From: an uncultured Balneolaceae bacterium
GTDB lineage: Bacteria; Bacteroidota; Rhodothermia; Balneolales; Balneolaceae
Assembly: GCA_937982515.1 (NCBI GenBank)
Contig: CALJMB010000109.1
Location: 1 to 38,400 of the forward strand
Direction of reading: 5' to 3'
Length of the DNA: 38,400 bases
Part shown: one piece after another, positions 8,288-15,932 of the stretch
Position numbering within the stretch: the stretch's first letter is position 1
How the letters are laid out: every line of letters begins with the position of its first letter
Translations under genes and position numbers: made by a program
Notes under the pieces: generated by a model
Databases searched by the model: none
Seen by the model: only the letters and a program-made list of their open reading frames with translations
Told to the model about the DNA's origin: nothing

Positions 8288-8854
8288 ATCTGGCACTGTT
8301 ATACGAACAGGGGTGTTACATCCGCTACTCATGATCTTCGATTCTGCCATCCCTCGTCAGCAAACCCACTTCTTGGAAGGACGCCTTATAAAGGCTTGGT
8401 TACTTTATCGGCAGAACGCTACAGTCCCTGCCGCCCGCAACAGGCCTTCTCCGCCTGCCGGCAGGGGGTTGCCCGGCAAAGAATACGGATATGGCAGCAG
8501 TAAGCAAAACGTAGCAACCCGCCGGCGCTCCTTCTGAGAGTGTCAAGAATTTTAACACTGGTCTGTTCGCTATCTGTTCAATTATTTCGCTTAAGCAGAA
8601 TAGTTAAAAGCAGGCTGGCGAAAAAAACCGATACCGGTCACGGTATATAAACAGGCTGTTACCGTGTATCCTGCCTCGTCCCGGTATTCTGCACCGGGGC
8701 GCCCGAAGGCTTTCGGGGCTGTTCTGTCGCCTTCCCGTGCGGAGCAGAGCTTATGCGCCGGCCGCCGGTGGAACTGCCAGATGAACGTTCAATACAGAAC
8801 ATAATACCTCTGCACGGTATAGAGGAGAACAGGTCAGAAAGACGACCGTCCAGA

Positions 8855-8871
8855 CTGGCACAGAACTTGTA
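8855..8871 (+). promoter_or_regulatory. Near-consensus sigma-54 promoter-like site without an adjacent gene
   Basis: CTGGCACAGAACTTGTA matches YTGGCAYRNNNNTTGCW except that the -12 GC is GT. GG and GT are spaced by 10 bp as required. The nearest downstream gene is the MBOAT gene at 9313, more than 400 bp away. It may be chance, or may drive a non-coding or leader transcript. Confidence 0.25.
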
Positions 8872-9312
8872 AAATGTTAAAGAGGAAAGTACCCCGAATT
8901 TTAGTTTTGCATGTAATCCGGATTTCCGGTTAAAAATCTTGCAACTTTTTCTGGCTGTTTTACCCCTGAATCTCCTAAAGGAGACTTGCCGGGTCCTGAT
9001 CATATGGACAGAGCCCGCTCCGGAATGAGTAAAATTCTATGAAAAGAGCCCGGCAGATAGTATAAACGCTTGATCCAAAGCCTCCTTTGGGAGATCCGGG
9101 GGTAAACCGGCGAATGGACCGGCCACCCGGTCATCGGTCATCCGTCACCGGTCTGCTTCATAACCATACCGATAGTATGAATCGGCATTCCTATAACAAG
9201 CGCATTATTTAAATCTATACAGCGTATTGCAATGATGAGTAACAAGTAAGCATGTCATTTACTACTTGCTTAGCCAGACTTATCAATTACACAGAAACAA
9301 TCCCTGCCGGCT

Positions 9313-10749
9313 ATGCTCTTTAATTCATTCACGTTCATTTTATTCTTTTTCGTCGTCTATATTCTGTATAGAAACCTCAGCCATAAGGGGCAGAATATAT
9401 TGCTATTGGCCGGCAGCTACATCTTCTACATGAGCTGGAACTGGAAATTCCTCTCCCTGATACTACTCAGCACGGTCGTTGATTATTTTTGTGGTATGAA
9501 AGTGCATGCCGCCAAGACGGATGCCAGGAAAAAAAACTGGCTCGTTCTGAGCGTGGTTACAAATCTGGTAATACTCGCCTTTTTTAAGTACTACAACTTT
9601 TTTGCAGAAAACCTGGCTGCCCTGACTTCCGTGTTTGGATGGACACCGGGAGACCTGACTCTGAATATCATACTTCCTGTGGGCATCTCTTTTTACACCT
9701 TCCAGACAATGAGTTATTCAATTGATATCTATCGAAAGGAGATTAAGCCCGAACGGAACATACTCAATTTCGCCCTGTTCGTCGCTTTTTTTCCACAGCT
9801 GGTGGCAGGCCCCATTGAACGGGCCAAAAACCTGCTTCCGCAAATCCAGGCTCCCAGAAAGATAACCGCCCCGCTCATCCAAAAGGGATTGTGGATGATA
9901 CTCTGGGGATATTTTTTAAAGGTCTTTGTAGCCGACAATATGGGCCTGATCGTAGATAACGTGTTTGCAAAGACGGGTATCATCCCGGGGGGCGAAGCGC
10001 TGTTGGGAATTTATGCCTTCGCTTTCCAGATCTTTGGAGATTTCGCCGGTTATTCATCCATTGCAATCGGAGTGGCTGCCCTTATGGGATTCCATCTGAG
10101 CACTAATTTTCTGTTTCCCTATTTCGTGACCAATCCCCAGGATTTCTGGCGGAATTGGCATATAAGCTTGTCTTCCTGGCTGAGAGATTACCTGTATATT
10201 CCGCTGGGCGGCAACCGGGGGGGTGAAATGAAGCTCTACAGAAACCTCTTTCTTACCATGCTGCTGGGGGGCATATGGCACGGAGCTGCCTGGACGTTCG
10301 TCATTTGGGGCGCTTATCAGGGAGGAATTTTAATCATCCACCGGTATTTCAGCCCTATTGTAAGCCGGTGGTGGCCATCCCGCCTGTCATTGAACAGCTT
10401 TCAGAAGAAATGTATCAGAGTGGTAAAGATTATGTTCATGTTCCAGTTAACCTGTATCGGATGGTTGATTTTCCGGGCCGGTTCCGTAGAACAAATATCT
10501 GATTTTCTTCAAAGCATATTTTTCAATATGGCCGCCTATTCACCCGAATCCATATACTACTGCCTGCTGTTATCGTTTTTTGCCTTGCCGCTGCTGATCA
10601 TTCAGTTTTTTCAGGTCCGCTACAAGTCGGCAAACAGCCTTAAGAGATTTCCGCTCTACTCACGCTATGCCATCTATCTGGGCCTGTATTACCTGATACT
10701 CGTTTTTGGTGAGTACGGATCAAGGGAGTTCATTTACTTTCAGTTTTAA
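9313..10749 (+). CDS. MBOAT family O-acyltransferase (AlgI-like)
   Basis: A 478-residue polytopic membrane protein of the AlgI/DltB branch of membrane-bound O-acyltransferases, which move acyl (usually acetyl) groups across the inner membrane for attachment to extracellular polysaccharides. Recognisable blocks are LPVGISFYTFQTMSYSID (about 121-138), FFPQLVAGPIERA (159-171), DFWRNWHISLSSWLRDYLY (277-295), PLGGNRGG (297-304) and GGIWHGAAWTFVIWG (319-333) with the invariant His323; His283 lies in the second conserved block. Length is normal. It is followed by an SGNH-like protein, the usual partner type (as AlgI with AlgJ/AlgX, DltB with DltD). The likely target is the exopolysaccharide made by the locus at 25-38 kb, but that is inferred. 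Confidence 0.92.
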   Translation: MLFNSFTFILFFFVVYILYRNLSHKGQNILLLAGSYIFYMSWNWKFLSLILLSTVVDYFCGMKVHAAKTDARKKNWLVLSVVTNLVILAFFKYYNFFAENLAALTSVFGWTPGDLTLNIILPVGISFYTFQTMSYSIDIYRKEIKPERNILNFALFVAFFPQLVAGPIERAKNLLPQIQAPRKITAPLIQKGLWMILWGYFLKVFVADNMGLIVDNVFAKTGIIPGGEALLGIYAFAFQIFGDFAGYSSIAIGVAALMGFHLSTNFLFPYFVTNPQDFWRNWHISLSSWLRDYLYIPLGGNRGGEMKLYRNLFLTMLLGGIWHGAAWTFVIWGAYQGGILIIHRYFSPIVSRWWPSRLSLNSFQKKCIRVVKIMFMFQLTCIGWLIFRAGSVEQISDFLQSIFFNMAAYSPESIYYCLLLSFFALPLLIIQFFQVRYKSANSLKRFPLYSRYAIYLGLYYLILVFGEYGSREFIYFQF

Positions 10750-10774
10750 CGGACACGGGCATATTTAGAATTCA

Positions 10775-10830
10775 GAATTCAGGAGTCCGGATTCAGAATA
10801 CACCGATTCAGAATTCTGACTCCTGAATTC
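10775..10830. repeat. Inverted repeat between the MBOAT and SGNH-like genes
   Basis: GAATTCAGGAGTC (10775-10787) and GACTCCTGAATTC (10818-10830) are perfectly complementary with a 30-nt spacer that contains further ATTCAGAAT copies. There is no T-run. It may be an intercistronic hairpin or a repeat remnant in the 146-bp gap. Confidence 0.6.
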
Positions 10831-10895
10831 GGTATTACTGCTGTTACAGAATTTCGTTGTTTTTGTTAGAAGAGCTAAATCAAGGGAAGAATAAT

Positions 10896-11963
10896 ATGGA
10901 AGGTATACTTACAAAGATCTCACAGCTGGATTTTAGTTTTCTGATCTACATTGCTATCGAGCTCGCCATTCTGGCCGGGGTTTACAGGTTTAGCAAGAGG
11001 CTGCCCCGGAGATGGAGAACAGCTGTTAACACCGGAATCATAATTCTGGCCATGAGAATTATTCTGTTCCAGAATCCTCTGGCCTGGTATGTCTACCATC
11101 ACACCCTCGACCCGGAGGTAATAGGCTGGCGGCAGAGTTCGGTGCTTTATGATGAGTTTGCCCGGTACAAAAAGCACGATGAGGTCGCATACCTTGCAGT
11201 CGGGTCCAGCCAGACCGGAGCGGTGTACAACTTTTCCAGAGACACGCTGGCCAATTTTGATGTGAAGAGCCTGGCCGGGCTTAGTCCGGTAGATCTTTAT
11301 TTGTACAGGCACAACATATCAAACTATGAACCTAAAACGATTCTGTTATATCTCTCGGATTTTGATCTGGGGCGCCCCCCTGTACTCGAAACTCTGAAGC
11401 TTGCGCCGCCGCAGGGGATACATTTTCCGGATGTGTACAGAAATCTGAGAACCCATTTCTCGGGCGAACCTTTCGAGAGGACAGTAAAAGAAATGCTGGC
11501 CGGTGAACTGTTCCCTGAATACAAATATTCATTTATCTTCAAAGGATACATAGATCAGCTGTTTAATAAGAACAGCGTCTTCCCGTCTGTGGCCGCAAGT
11601 ATGTCTGACACGGAATACGAGATGTATCAGTTCGAGCAGCTCAAAAAAGTAATTGACGAGGAGCACATACCCATCAACCTGTATTATCTGAACAAATTCA
11701 TTTCATTTTTTGAGGAACGCGGCATATCGATCCTGATTTTGGAAGGGCAATACCATCCAAATGCTTACACAGAAAAAAACCTGGCGGTAAGGAAAAAAGT
11801 CCGGAGTAAACTGGCCAATCTGGAAAAAAGCCATCACAACGTTCGCTTTATTCCGGACTCGGAGATCATGCTGTTTAAAACATCGGACTACAGAGACGCC
11901 TATCATGTTAATCAGGAGGCCGGGGCAGAGTTTACGCAACATGTAGTTCGATATATCGAGTGA
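10896..11963 (+). CDS. Membrane-anchored SGNH-hydrolase-like protein, MBOAT partner
   Basis: A 355-residue protein not recognised at the level of a named family. The ATG at 10896 (MEGILTKISQLD) is preferred over one 39 nt upstream because AAGGGA lies 8 nt before it. Two hydrophobic segments (about 13-30 and 43-58) are followed by an extracytoplasmic domain that opens with AVGSSQTGAVYNFS (Ser104/105), resembling the SGNH/DltD block I, and ends with SDYRDAYHVNQEAG (Asp334, His337), resembling the DxxH catalytic block V. This places it with DltD- or AlgJ-like proteins that cooperate with an MBOAT protein to O-acylate a polymer. It follows the MBOAT gene by 146 bp on the same strand. Catalysis is inferred from the block positions only. 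Confidence 0.7.
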   Translation: MEGILTKISQLDFSFLIYIAIELAILAGVYRFSKRLPRRWRTAVNTGIIILAMRIILFQNPLAWYVYHHTLDPEVIGWRQSSVLYDEFARYKKHDEVAYLAVGSSQTGAVYNFSRDTLANFDVKSLAGLSPVDLYLYRHNISNYEPKTILLYLSDFDLGRPPVLETLKLAPPQGIHFPDVYRNLRTHFSGEPFERTVKEMLAGELFPEYKYSFIFKGYIDQLFNKNSVFPSVAASMSDTEYEMYQFEQLKKVIDEEHIPINLYYLNKFISFFEERGISILILEGQYHPNAYTEKNLAVRKKVRSKLANLEKSHHNVRFIPDSEIMLFKTSDYRDAYHVNQEAGAEFTQHVVRYIE

Positions 11964-12250
11964 TATCTGCGGCACAGGGAGACAGACCATAGAGTGTATA
12001 TGGCAATACGCAGTATAATATTTATACATAAGCTATGATAAGACTGCGGCTCCCTCCATACCCGGCTCATATTCCCTGCATACCAAGGCCATACCTTCTC
12101 CTTGTCTCCTCCCTCTCTTCTCCTACTCTGCTCCTGCAATTGCAGGAGGAGGTGCGGAGAAGAGCAGGATTTGGTGCAAGGTTGGTACAGGGGAGACAGG
12201 AGGATGACACCGGGGAGGTATAAGGAGGCAGGGTTGGCCGGGGGGGATGA

Positions 12251-12297
12251 GATGCAGAGACTTCCTAAGTTTCCAAAACTCAGGAAGTCTCTGCATC
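12251..12297. repeat. 47-nt hairpin repeat
   Basis: The left arm GATGCAGAGACTTCCTAAG (continuing TTT) pairs with the right arm ending GGAAGTCTCTGCATC, with one mismatch over 22 bp and a CCA loop. There is no T-run. It forms part of the repeat cluster between two oppositely oriented genes and could fold in transcripts from either side. Confidence 0.7.
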
Positions 12298-12375
12298 ACC
12301 ACCGAGGCTGCGAGGGCGTCGCTTCGCCTTTAAGCATCTCTCCCGAGCGGCCGGCAGAAGGAGCCGGGCTGTTGC

Positions 12376-12401
12376 GTTCTTCCAGGTTATAGCGCGAGCG
12401 T
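12376..12401 (+). repeat. 26-nt direct repeat, copy 1
   Basis: The element begins GTTCTTCCAGGTTATAGCG and ends GAGCGT. It is repeated with one base difference at 12629-12654. In each case it leads into a hairpin built on the GAGCGT sequence: here GAGCGTCCGCTCGTGCTC pairs with GAGCACGAGCGGA further on. Confidence 0.65.
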
Positions 12402-12628
12402 CCGCTCGTGCTCCTTCGGCCAAGAGCACGAGCGGATCCCGACCGCGGTCGGGACAGGCTGCTCGCCCATTCAATAAGTCCCCTTCAGGGGTTTTAGGGG
12501 TGAACCTGCCTCCACAAGCACGTGTGAAGGTGTGAACCGGCTACCTGGGTTCATCCACCCAAGCGGCCGGTTCTGAGGCCTCGCCCCGTTTGCCCCCTCG
12601 GTCCCCCTAAAGGGGGAAGGACGGCCCG

Positions 12629-12654
12629 GTTCTTCCAGGTTATAGCGGGAGCGT
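12629..12654 (+). repeat. 26-nt direct repeat, copy 2
   Basis: This is the second copy of the element at 12376, in the same orientation. It leads into a hairpin in which GCGGGAGCGT (12645-12654) pairs with ACGCTCCCGC downstream (about 12690-12699). The conserved entry sequence with different hairpin stems suggests a modular repeat. Confidence 0.65.
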
Positions 12655-12771
12655 TTGTTCGTGCGAATGCCCAAAGGGGCATGAGCGGACGCTCCCGCCA
12701 TTAACGCAAGGGTTTGGGATGAGATAACCGGGTGCCTTAAGCAGTACGTAACAGCCCCGCGGCAGAAGGAG

Positions 12772-14088
12772 TTAGGGCAACACGGTCATAAGCGCTTCAA
12801 ACCAGGCCTGGGCAATAATTTCATAGCCTTGTTCATTCGGGTGGATACCGTCGGAGAGATGAGCCGTTGTCAGGCGGGGATGGATATCTGCGAAGACAAT
12901 CTTATGGCCGTCATCGGAGCGCCGGCGCATGCGGTCTTTCATTTCCCGGTTAAAATCGCGGACAAGCTGCGCCCGGTCAACTTTATTAGGTTCTATGATC
13001 TTGGAGCTTTGCGGAGGGATGGAGGCGACAAGCAGCCAGGTGTGCGGCGGAGCGTTGGCGAGAATCTGATCGGCCAGCGCCGCATGCGCATCCGCTATTT
13101 CAGCTCCGTTTCGTGTGGTCCACCAGGCAATGTCATTAGTGCCTATCATCAAAAGGATATAGTCGGGCCGGTATGTTGTAAGCCAGCCGTTGACTTCTTC
13201 AGCAATGTGGCCGATATACCATCCTCCGTGGCCTTCGTGATCCGTATCGGGCAGATTGTTATGGGGCGTAGATTGCGAACCGACGTAATTTATGGCGTAT
13301 CCCGCGCCGGCCAGCTTATCCCAAAGCAGAATGCGATAGCCAACAGCTTCTGTGATGGAGTTGCCGAGCGGCATGATTCTTAACGTATCACCGGGGGGAC
13401 TGGTCCTTTCGGGCCCGGTAGTGAAACTGAACACTTCAGACCATCGCGTGGCTCTGCCTTCGGCAACGGGTTCCACCCTCCAGTAATAGGTTTCGTGGCC
13501 GGAGAGATCTGAGGCCTGGTAAGATGTAAAAGCCGCTGTCGCGTCGATCAGAGGAGCATGGAATTCCTGGTCTGTGGCTAACTGTATGTTGTAACCTGAT
13601 GCATGGACGGCATCCGACCACGTTAAGACAGGGCTTGTTGGCTGATCGGTTGCGCCGTCGGGAGGCGTTTGCAGCGTTACAAACAGGGAGGCAGGGTCAT
13701 CGGGGCCTGCTTCGGTGTTAAATACGTAGACATCTGACCATCCGCCGGGCCGGTTCTGTTTTATTGACCTCACTTTCCAGTATAAGGTTGTATCGTAAGG
13801 GAGTTCTTCTGCTCTGAATCGTGTTGAATCGACAATGCTGTCGACAATGGCCGGGGAAAAATCTTCTGCTGCAGACACGCGCAGGTGATACCTGTCTGTC
13901 CCATCCGTTTCGTGCCACCGGAATAAAACAGATGGAGGCTGTTCCGATTTATTTTCCGGTTCAATCAACCGGGGGACGGACACGTCGTGATCGGTATCTG
14001 CGGCAATATTATCAGATCTCCCGCACTGAGTGGATATGGCCAGCATAATGACGAGGTACGCGATGCAGAGTAATGAAGCTAATTTCAT
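12772..14088 (-). CDS. Secreted SGNH/GDSL hydrolase with two FN3-like domains
   Basis: A 438-residue exported protein. An N-terminal hydrophobic segment ends in STQCG, possibly a non-canonical lipobox with Cys22. Two fibronectin-III-like domains follow (about 40-126 and 137-225), with repeated signatures such as YNIQLATDQEF and TYYWRVEPV. The C-terminal SGNH domain (about 235-438) has block I MPLGNSITEAVGYR with nucleophile Ser244, block III GTNDIAWW with Asn318, and block V SDGIHPNEQGYEI with Asp413 and His416. The pattern resembles CE3-type carbohydrate esterases (acetylxylan esterase class). The likely role is deacylation of an extracellular glycan. Exact substrate is unknown. Its FN3 domains closely resemble those of the GH18 protein at 22195. 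Confidence 0.88.
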   Translation of the reverse strand: MKLASLLCIAYLVIMLAISTQCGRSDNIAADTDHDVSVPRLIEPENKSEQPPSVLFRWHETDGTDRYHLRVSAAEDFSPAIVDSIVDSTRFRAEELPYDTTLYWKVRSIKQNRPGGWSDVYVFNTEAGPDDPASLFVTLQTPPDGATDQPTSPVLTWSDAVHASGYNIQLATDQEFHAPLIDATAAFTSYQASDLSGHETYYWRVEPVAEGRATRWSEVFSFTTGPERTSPPGDTLRIMPLGNSITEAVGYRILLWDKLAGAGYAINYVGSQSTPHNNLPDTDHEGHGGWYIGHIAEEVNGWLTTYRPDYILLMIGTNDIAWWTTRNGAEIADAHAALADQILANAPPHTWLLVASIPPQSSKIIEPNKVDRAQLVRDFNREMKDRMRRRSDDGHKIVFADIHPRLTTAHLSDGIHPNEQGYEIIAQAWFEALMTVLP

Positions 14089-14214
14089 ATAAATGAATAG
14101 TTTAGCCTTAATACAACCATAGTGGCTTATTCATACTTATAGACCGCATGTTAGTTCCTCTTTTAGTCCCATAGATACCCCGAAATGAGGGTTGATGTTA
14201 CCGCCGGATTAACA

Positions 14215-14628
14215 TTATTGGCGTGAAGCAGCGTCGTCCGTTTTGCGGGCTTCCACACTGTATCGGGTGTAGGGAATGGCTTCCAGCCGCTCCTTTTGTA
14301 TTTTTGTACCGGTATCCTCACACACGCCGTAGGTTCCGAGCTCTATGCGTTGCAGAGCGGCCTCGATCTCTTCAAGCTTATCCTGGTTTCGCTCAACCAG
14401 CAGGTAAAGGGTTTCTTCCTCGTTCTCTTCTGTACCTATATCCCCCGGGTGGTGGGCCTGAGCCGAAGCTTCATCCGCGGCCCGTGCTTTTAAATCTTCG
14501 AGTGATTCTTTGAGTTGATCCATTTCATCGACCGTCTCTTCACGTTGTTTAATCAACAGCTTTTTGAAATGTTCAAGTTCTTCTTTGCTATAGGGAGTAC
14601 GGTTGATTTGTGCATCAGAATTTGGCAT
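14215..14628 (-). CDS. DksA/TraR-family regulator with a lost zinc finger
   Basis: A 137-residue protein if started at the ATG at 14628 (MPNSDAQINRTPYSKEELEHF). An ATG at 14712 is in frame but lies at the predicted start of transcription of the sigma-54-like promoter at 14721-14737, so the shorter form is preferred. A coiled-coil segment (about 14-50 and 68-95) leads into ELGTYGVCEDTGTKIQKERLEAIP, the TraR/DksA C-terminal block. Of the four zinc-binding cysteines only Cys103 remains; the expected partners appear to be Thr106, Ser124 and Ala127. DksA-type proteins bind RNA polymerase through the secondary channel and modulate promoters in stress, so this one may do so without zinc. It is divergent from the stressosome operon. 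Confidence 0.82.
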   Translation of the reverse strand: MPNSDAQINRTPYSKEELEHFKKLLIKQREETVDEMDQLKESLEDLKARAADEASAQAHHPGDIGTEENEEETLYLLVERNQDKLEEIEAALQRIELGTYGVCEDTGTKIQKERLEAIPYTRYSVEARKTDDAASRQ

Positions 14629-14720
14629 GGCATCGGGTGTGAAGAAATTATGTAAGGTTAAGTCTGTTGAAGTATTCAACCCGGTGAACGTGGAGATTGT
14701 TTCCATGAGCAAGAACCTGA

Positions 14721-14737
14721 TGCTAAGAATATGCCAA
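14721..14737 (-). promoter_or_regulatory. Sigma-54 promoter-like site for the DksA-like gene
   Basis: On the minus strand the sequence is TTGGCATATTCTTAGCA. The -24 GG and -12 GC are spaced by exactly 10 bp, and only one -12 base (TAGCA for TTGCA) departs from YTGGCAYRNNNNTTGCW. The predicted start, near 14710, leaves about an 80-nt leader to the ATG at 14628. The first nine bases, TTGGCATAT, are identical to the site at 30463. Confidence 0.5.
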
Positions 14738-14970
14738 TGGTTTTCATTTCATACGGTCGCGGTTAAGCTAAAGAGGGCTGAAGACGGAAGAACGGATGAG
14801 ACCATAGCGGTGTCTGTTTCCCGCTTTAAATAGTCTGTGAAGGTTGTAATAAATATTATCACACGTATTTAGTAGTTGACGCTACTTTATTTTGGAGTAT
14901 TGTTTTCTATAATCCGTTGGAGTGAATTTAGGGAGTACAACTTCATAAAGACAACAAATACTAGTGATAT

Positions 14971-15903
14971 ATGGCTAAGAATAACGAAACAAAGAGCAAG
15001 GCTGAAAATAAGGAGGATGAGGCTAAATACCCTAATATCCCCGGTCAGCCGCCCGATGAGTCTACTGCAACGCTGTTGCGGGAGCTGGTTGCACATTTGC
15101 GTCAAAAACGCAGCGAATTAAGGGAAGAGTGGGCTAACCGGATACAGGAAGCCGAGCTGTTAACAGCTATGACCAAAGAAGAGATTCTTGCCGAAGCCAC
15201 TTCGGTGTATGACAACTATGTTGAAGCGCTGGAAACGGGTACGTACGAAGCACTGCAATCGTATGCAAGAAATCTGTCAGAACGTATTATACCCCGGGGG
15301 GTGGAGACGCACGAAGTTATCGGTATCGTGTTACTGCTCCGTGATGTATTGGCGCGTTCGCTGTTTGCCAAGTACCGGGATAATTTCAGCAAGCTGAATC
15401 GCATTCTGGATGCTTACGAGCCCGCGGCAAACCGTATTGCCAACACGGTATCTGTGGGTTTTGTACAGGAGCGGGAACGTGTTATACGTGAGCAGCAGGA
15501 AGCGATCCGGGAGCTTTCCACCCCGGTATTACAGGTGCGCGAACGTCTGCTTATTTTGCCTATTATCGGCATCATCGATTCCAAACGTGCCCAGCAGTTA
15601 ACGGAGCAGCTGCTGCAGGGCATTCGCAAGAACAGAGCTAAAGTAGTTGTGATCGATATCACCGGGGTTGCTGCAATGGATGAGAAAGTAGCCAACCATA
15701 TTGTTCAGACAGTAGATGCCGCGCGTCTGCTCGGGGCCGGCGTCATCGTTACAGGCCTGTCAACCGAAATTGCGCAAACACTCGTTACTATAGGTGTGGA
15801 TCTTACCAAGATTATTACCGTTGGCGACCTTCAGGGTGGGATAGAAGAAGCTGAGCGCAAGCTGGGCTACCAGGTTCAGCAGGTAGATCCGACCAAATCC
15901 TAG
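14971..15903 (+). CDS. rsbR: RsbR-type stressosome scaffold/sensor (N-terminal helical domain plus STAS)
   Basis: A 310-residue protein. The charged N-terminus is followed by a helical sensor-like domain (about 31-175) resembling RsbRD/RsbU-like bundles, with EWANRIQEAELLTAMTKEE and a conserved RGVETHEVIGIVLLLRDVL. Then come a linker helix ERVIREQQEAIRELSTPVLQ and a C-terminal STAS domain (about 185-300) with the RsbR signatures LPIIGIIDSKRAQQLTEQLL and VVVIDITGVAAMD. RsbR proteins form the stressosome core with RsbS and are phosphorylated by RsbT. The site matching Thr171 of Bacillus RsbRA is Ser204; the site matching Thr205 is Glu238, a possible built-in phosphomimic. First gene of the rsb operon, 29 bp before rsbS. 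Confidence 0.93.
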   Translation: MAKNNETKSKAENKEDEAKYPNIPGQPPDESTATLLRELVAHLRQKRSELREEWANRIQEAELLTAMTKEEILAEATSVYDNYVEALETGTYEALQSYARNLSERIIPRGVETHEVIGIVLLLRDVLARSLFAKYRDNFSKLNRILDAYEPAANRIANTVSVGFVQERERVIREQQEAIRELSTPVLQVRERLLILPIIGIIDSKRAQQLTEQLLQGIRKNRAKVVVIDITGVAAMDEKVANHIVQTVDAARLLGAGVIVTGLSTEIAQTLVTIGVDLTKIITVGDLQGGIEEAERKLGYQVQQVDPTKS

Positions 15904-15932
15904 ATAAGCGTAAAGGAAAGGGCCAATAATAC

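Larger units (their letters stand above)
7851..9312. other. 1.46-kb intergenic region rich in palindromes, no convincing gene
   Basis: No frame here has the composition or start region of a real gene; the two frames of 74 and 114 codons are Arg/Ser-rich and run through palindromic repeats. The stretch 8097-8520 is a mosaic of inverted repeats (8117-8167, 8241-8287, and GTTCCG/CGGAAC at 8167-8190) and copies of a short dispersed motif related to GGGCTGTTRCGTWCT (8097-8111; reverse and diverged at 8411-8428 and 8507-8520). A small hairpin, ATCCGC-TTG-GCGGAT, lies at 7869-7883 upstream of the SDR gene. A sigma-54-like site lies at 8855-8871. I see nothing specific in 8900-9300 apart from GC-rich short repeats around 9115-9150. 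Confidence 0.6.
11964..12771. other. 0.8-kb intergenic repeat cluster, no convincing gene
   Basis: The stretch consists of several unrelated-looking repeats. They are: a pyrimidine-rich run (about 12046-12130) facing a purine-rich run (about 12140-12236) around the perfect palindrome CTCCTGCAATTGCAGGAG (12131-12148); a 47-nt hairpin (12251-12297); two direct copies of a 26-nt element (12376-12401 and 12629-12654); two CCCCT-type motifs resembling the repeats at 526 and 4271 (12479-12515 and 12601-12616); and a reverse copy of the dispersed motif GGGCTGTTACGTACT (12743-12757). Open frames here cross these repeats and are not supported. Confidence 0.6.

Noticed and set aside
8313..9003. Two frames of 74 and 114 codons in the long intergenic region
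   Set aside because: They cross palindromic repeats, are rich in Arg, Ser and Pro, and have no ribosome binding site or recognisable motif.
12035..12701. Several frames of 60-100 codons in the 12-kb repeat cluster
   Set aside because: All run through hairpins and direct repeats on both strands, with low-complexity composition.
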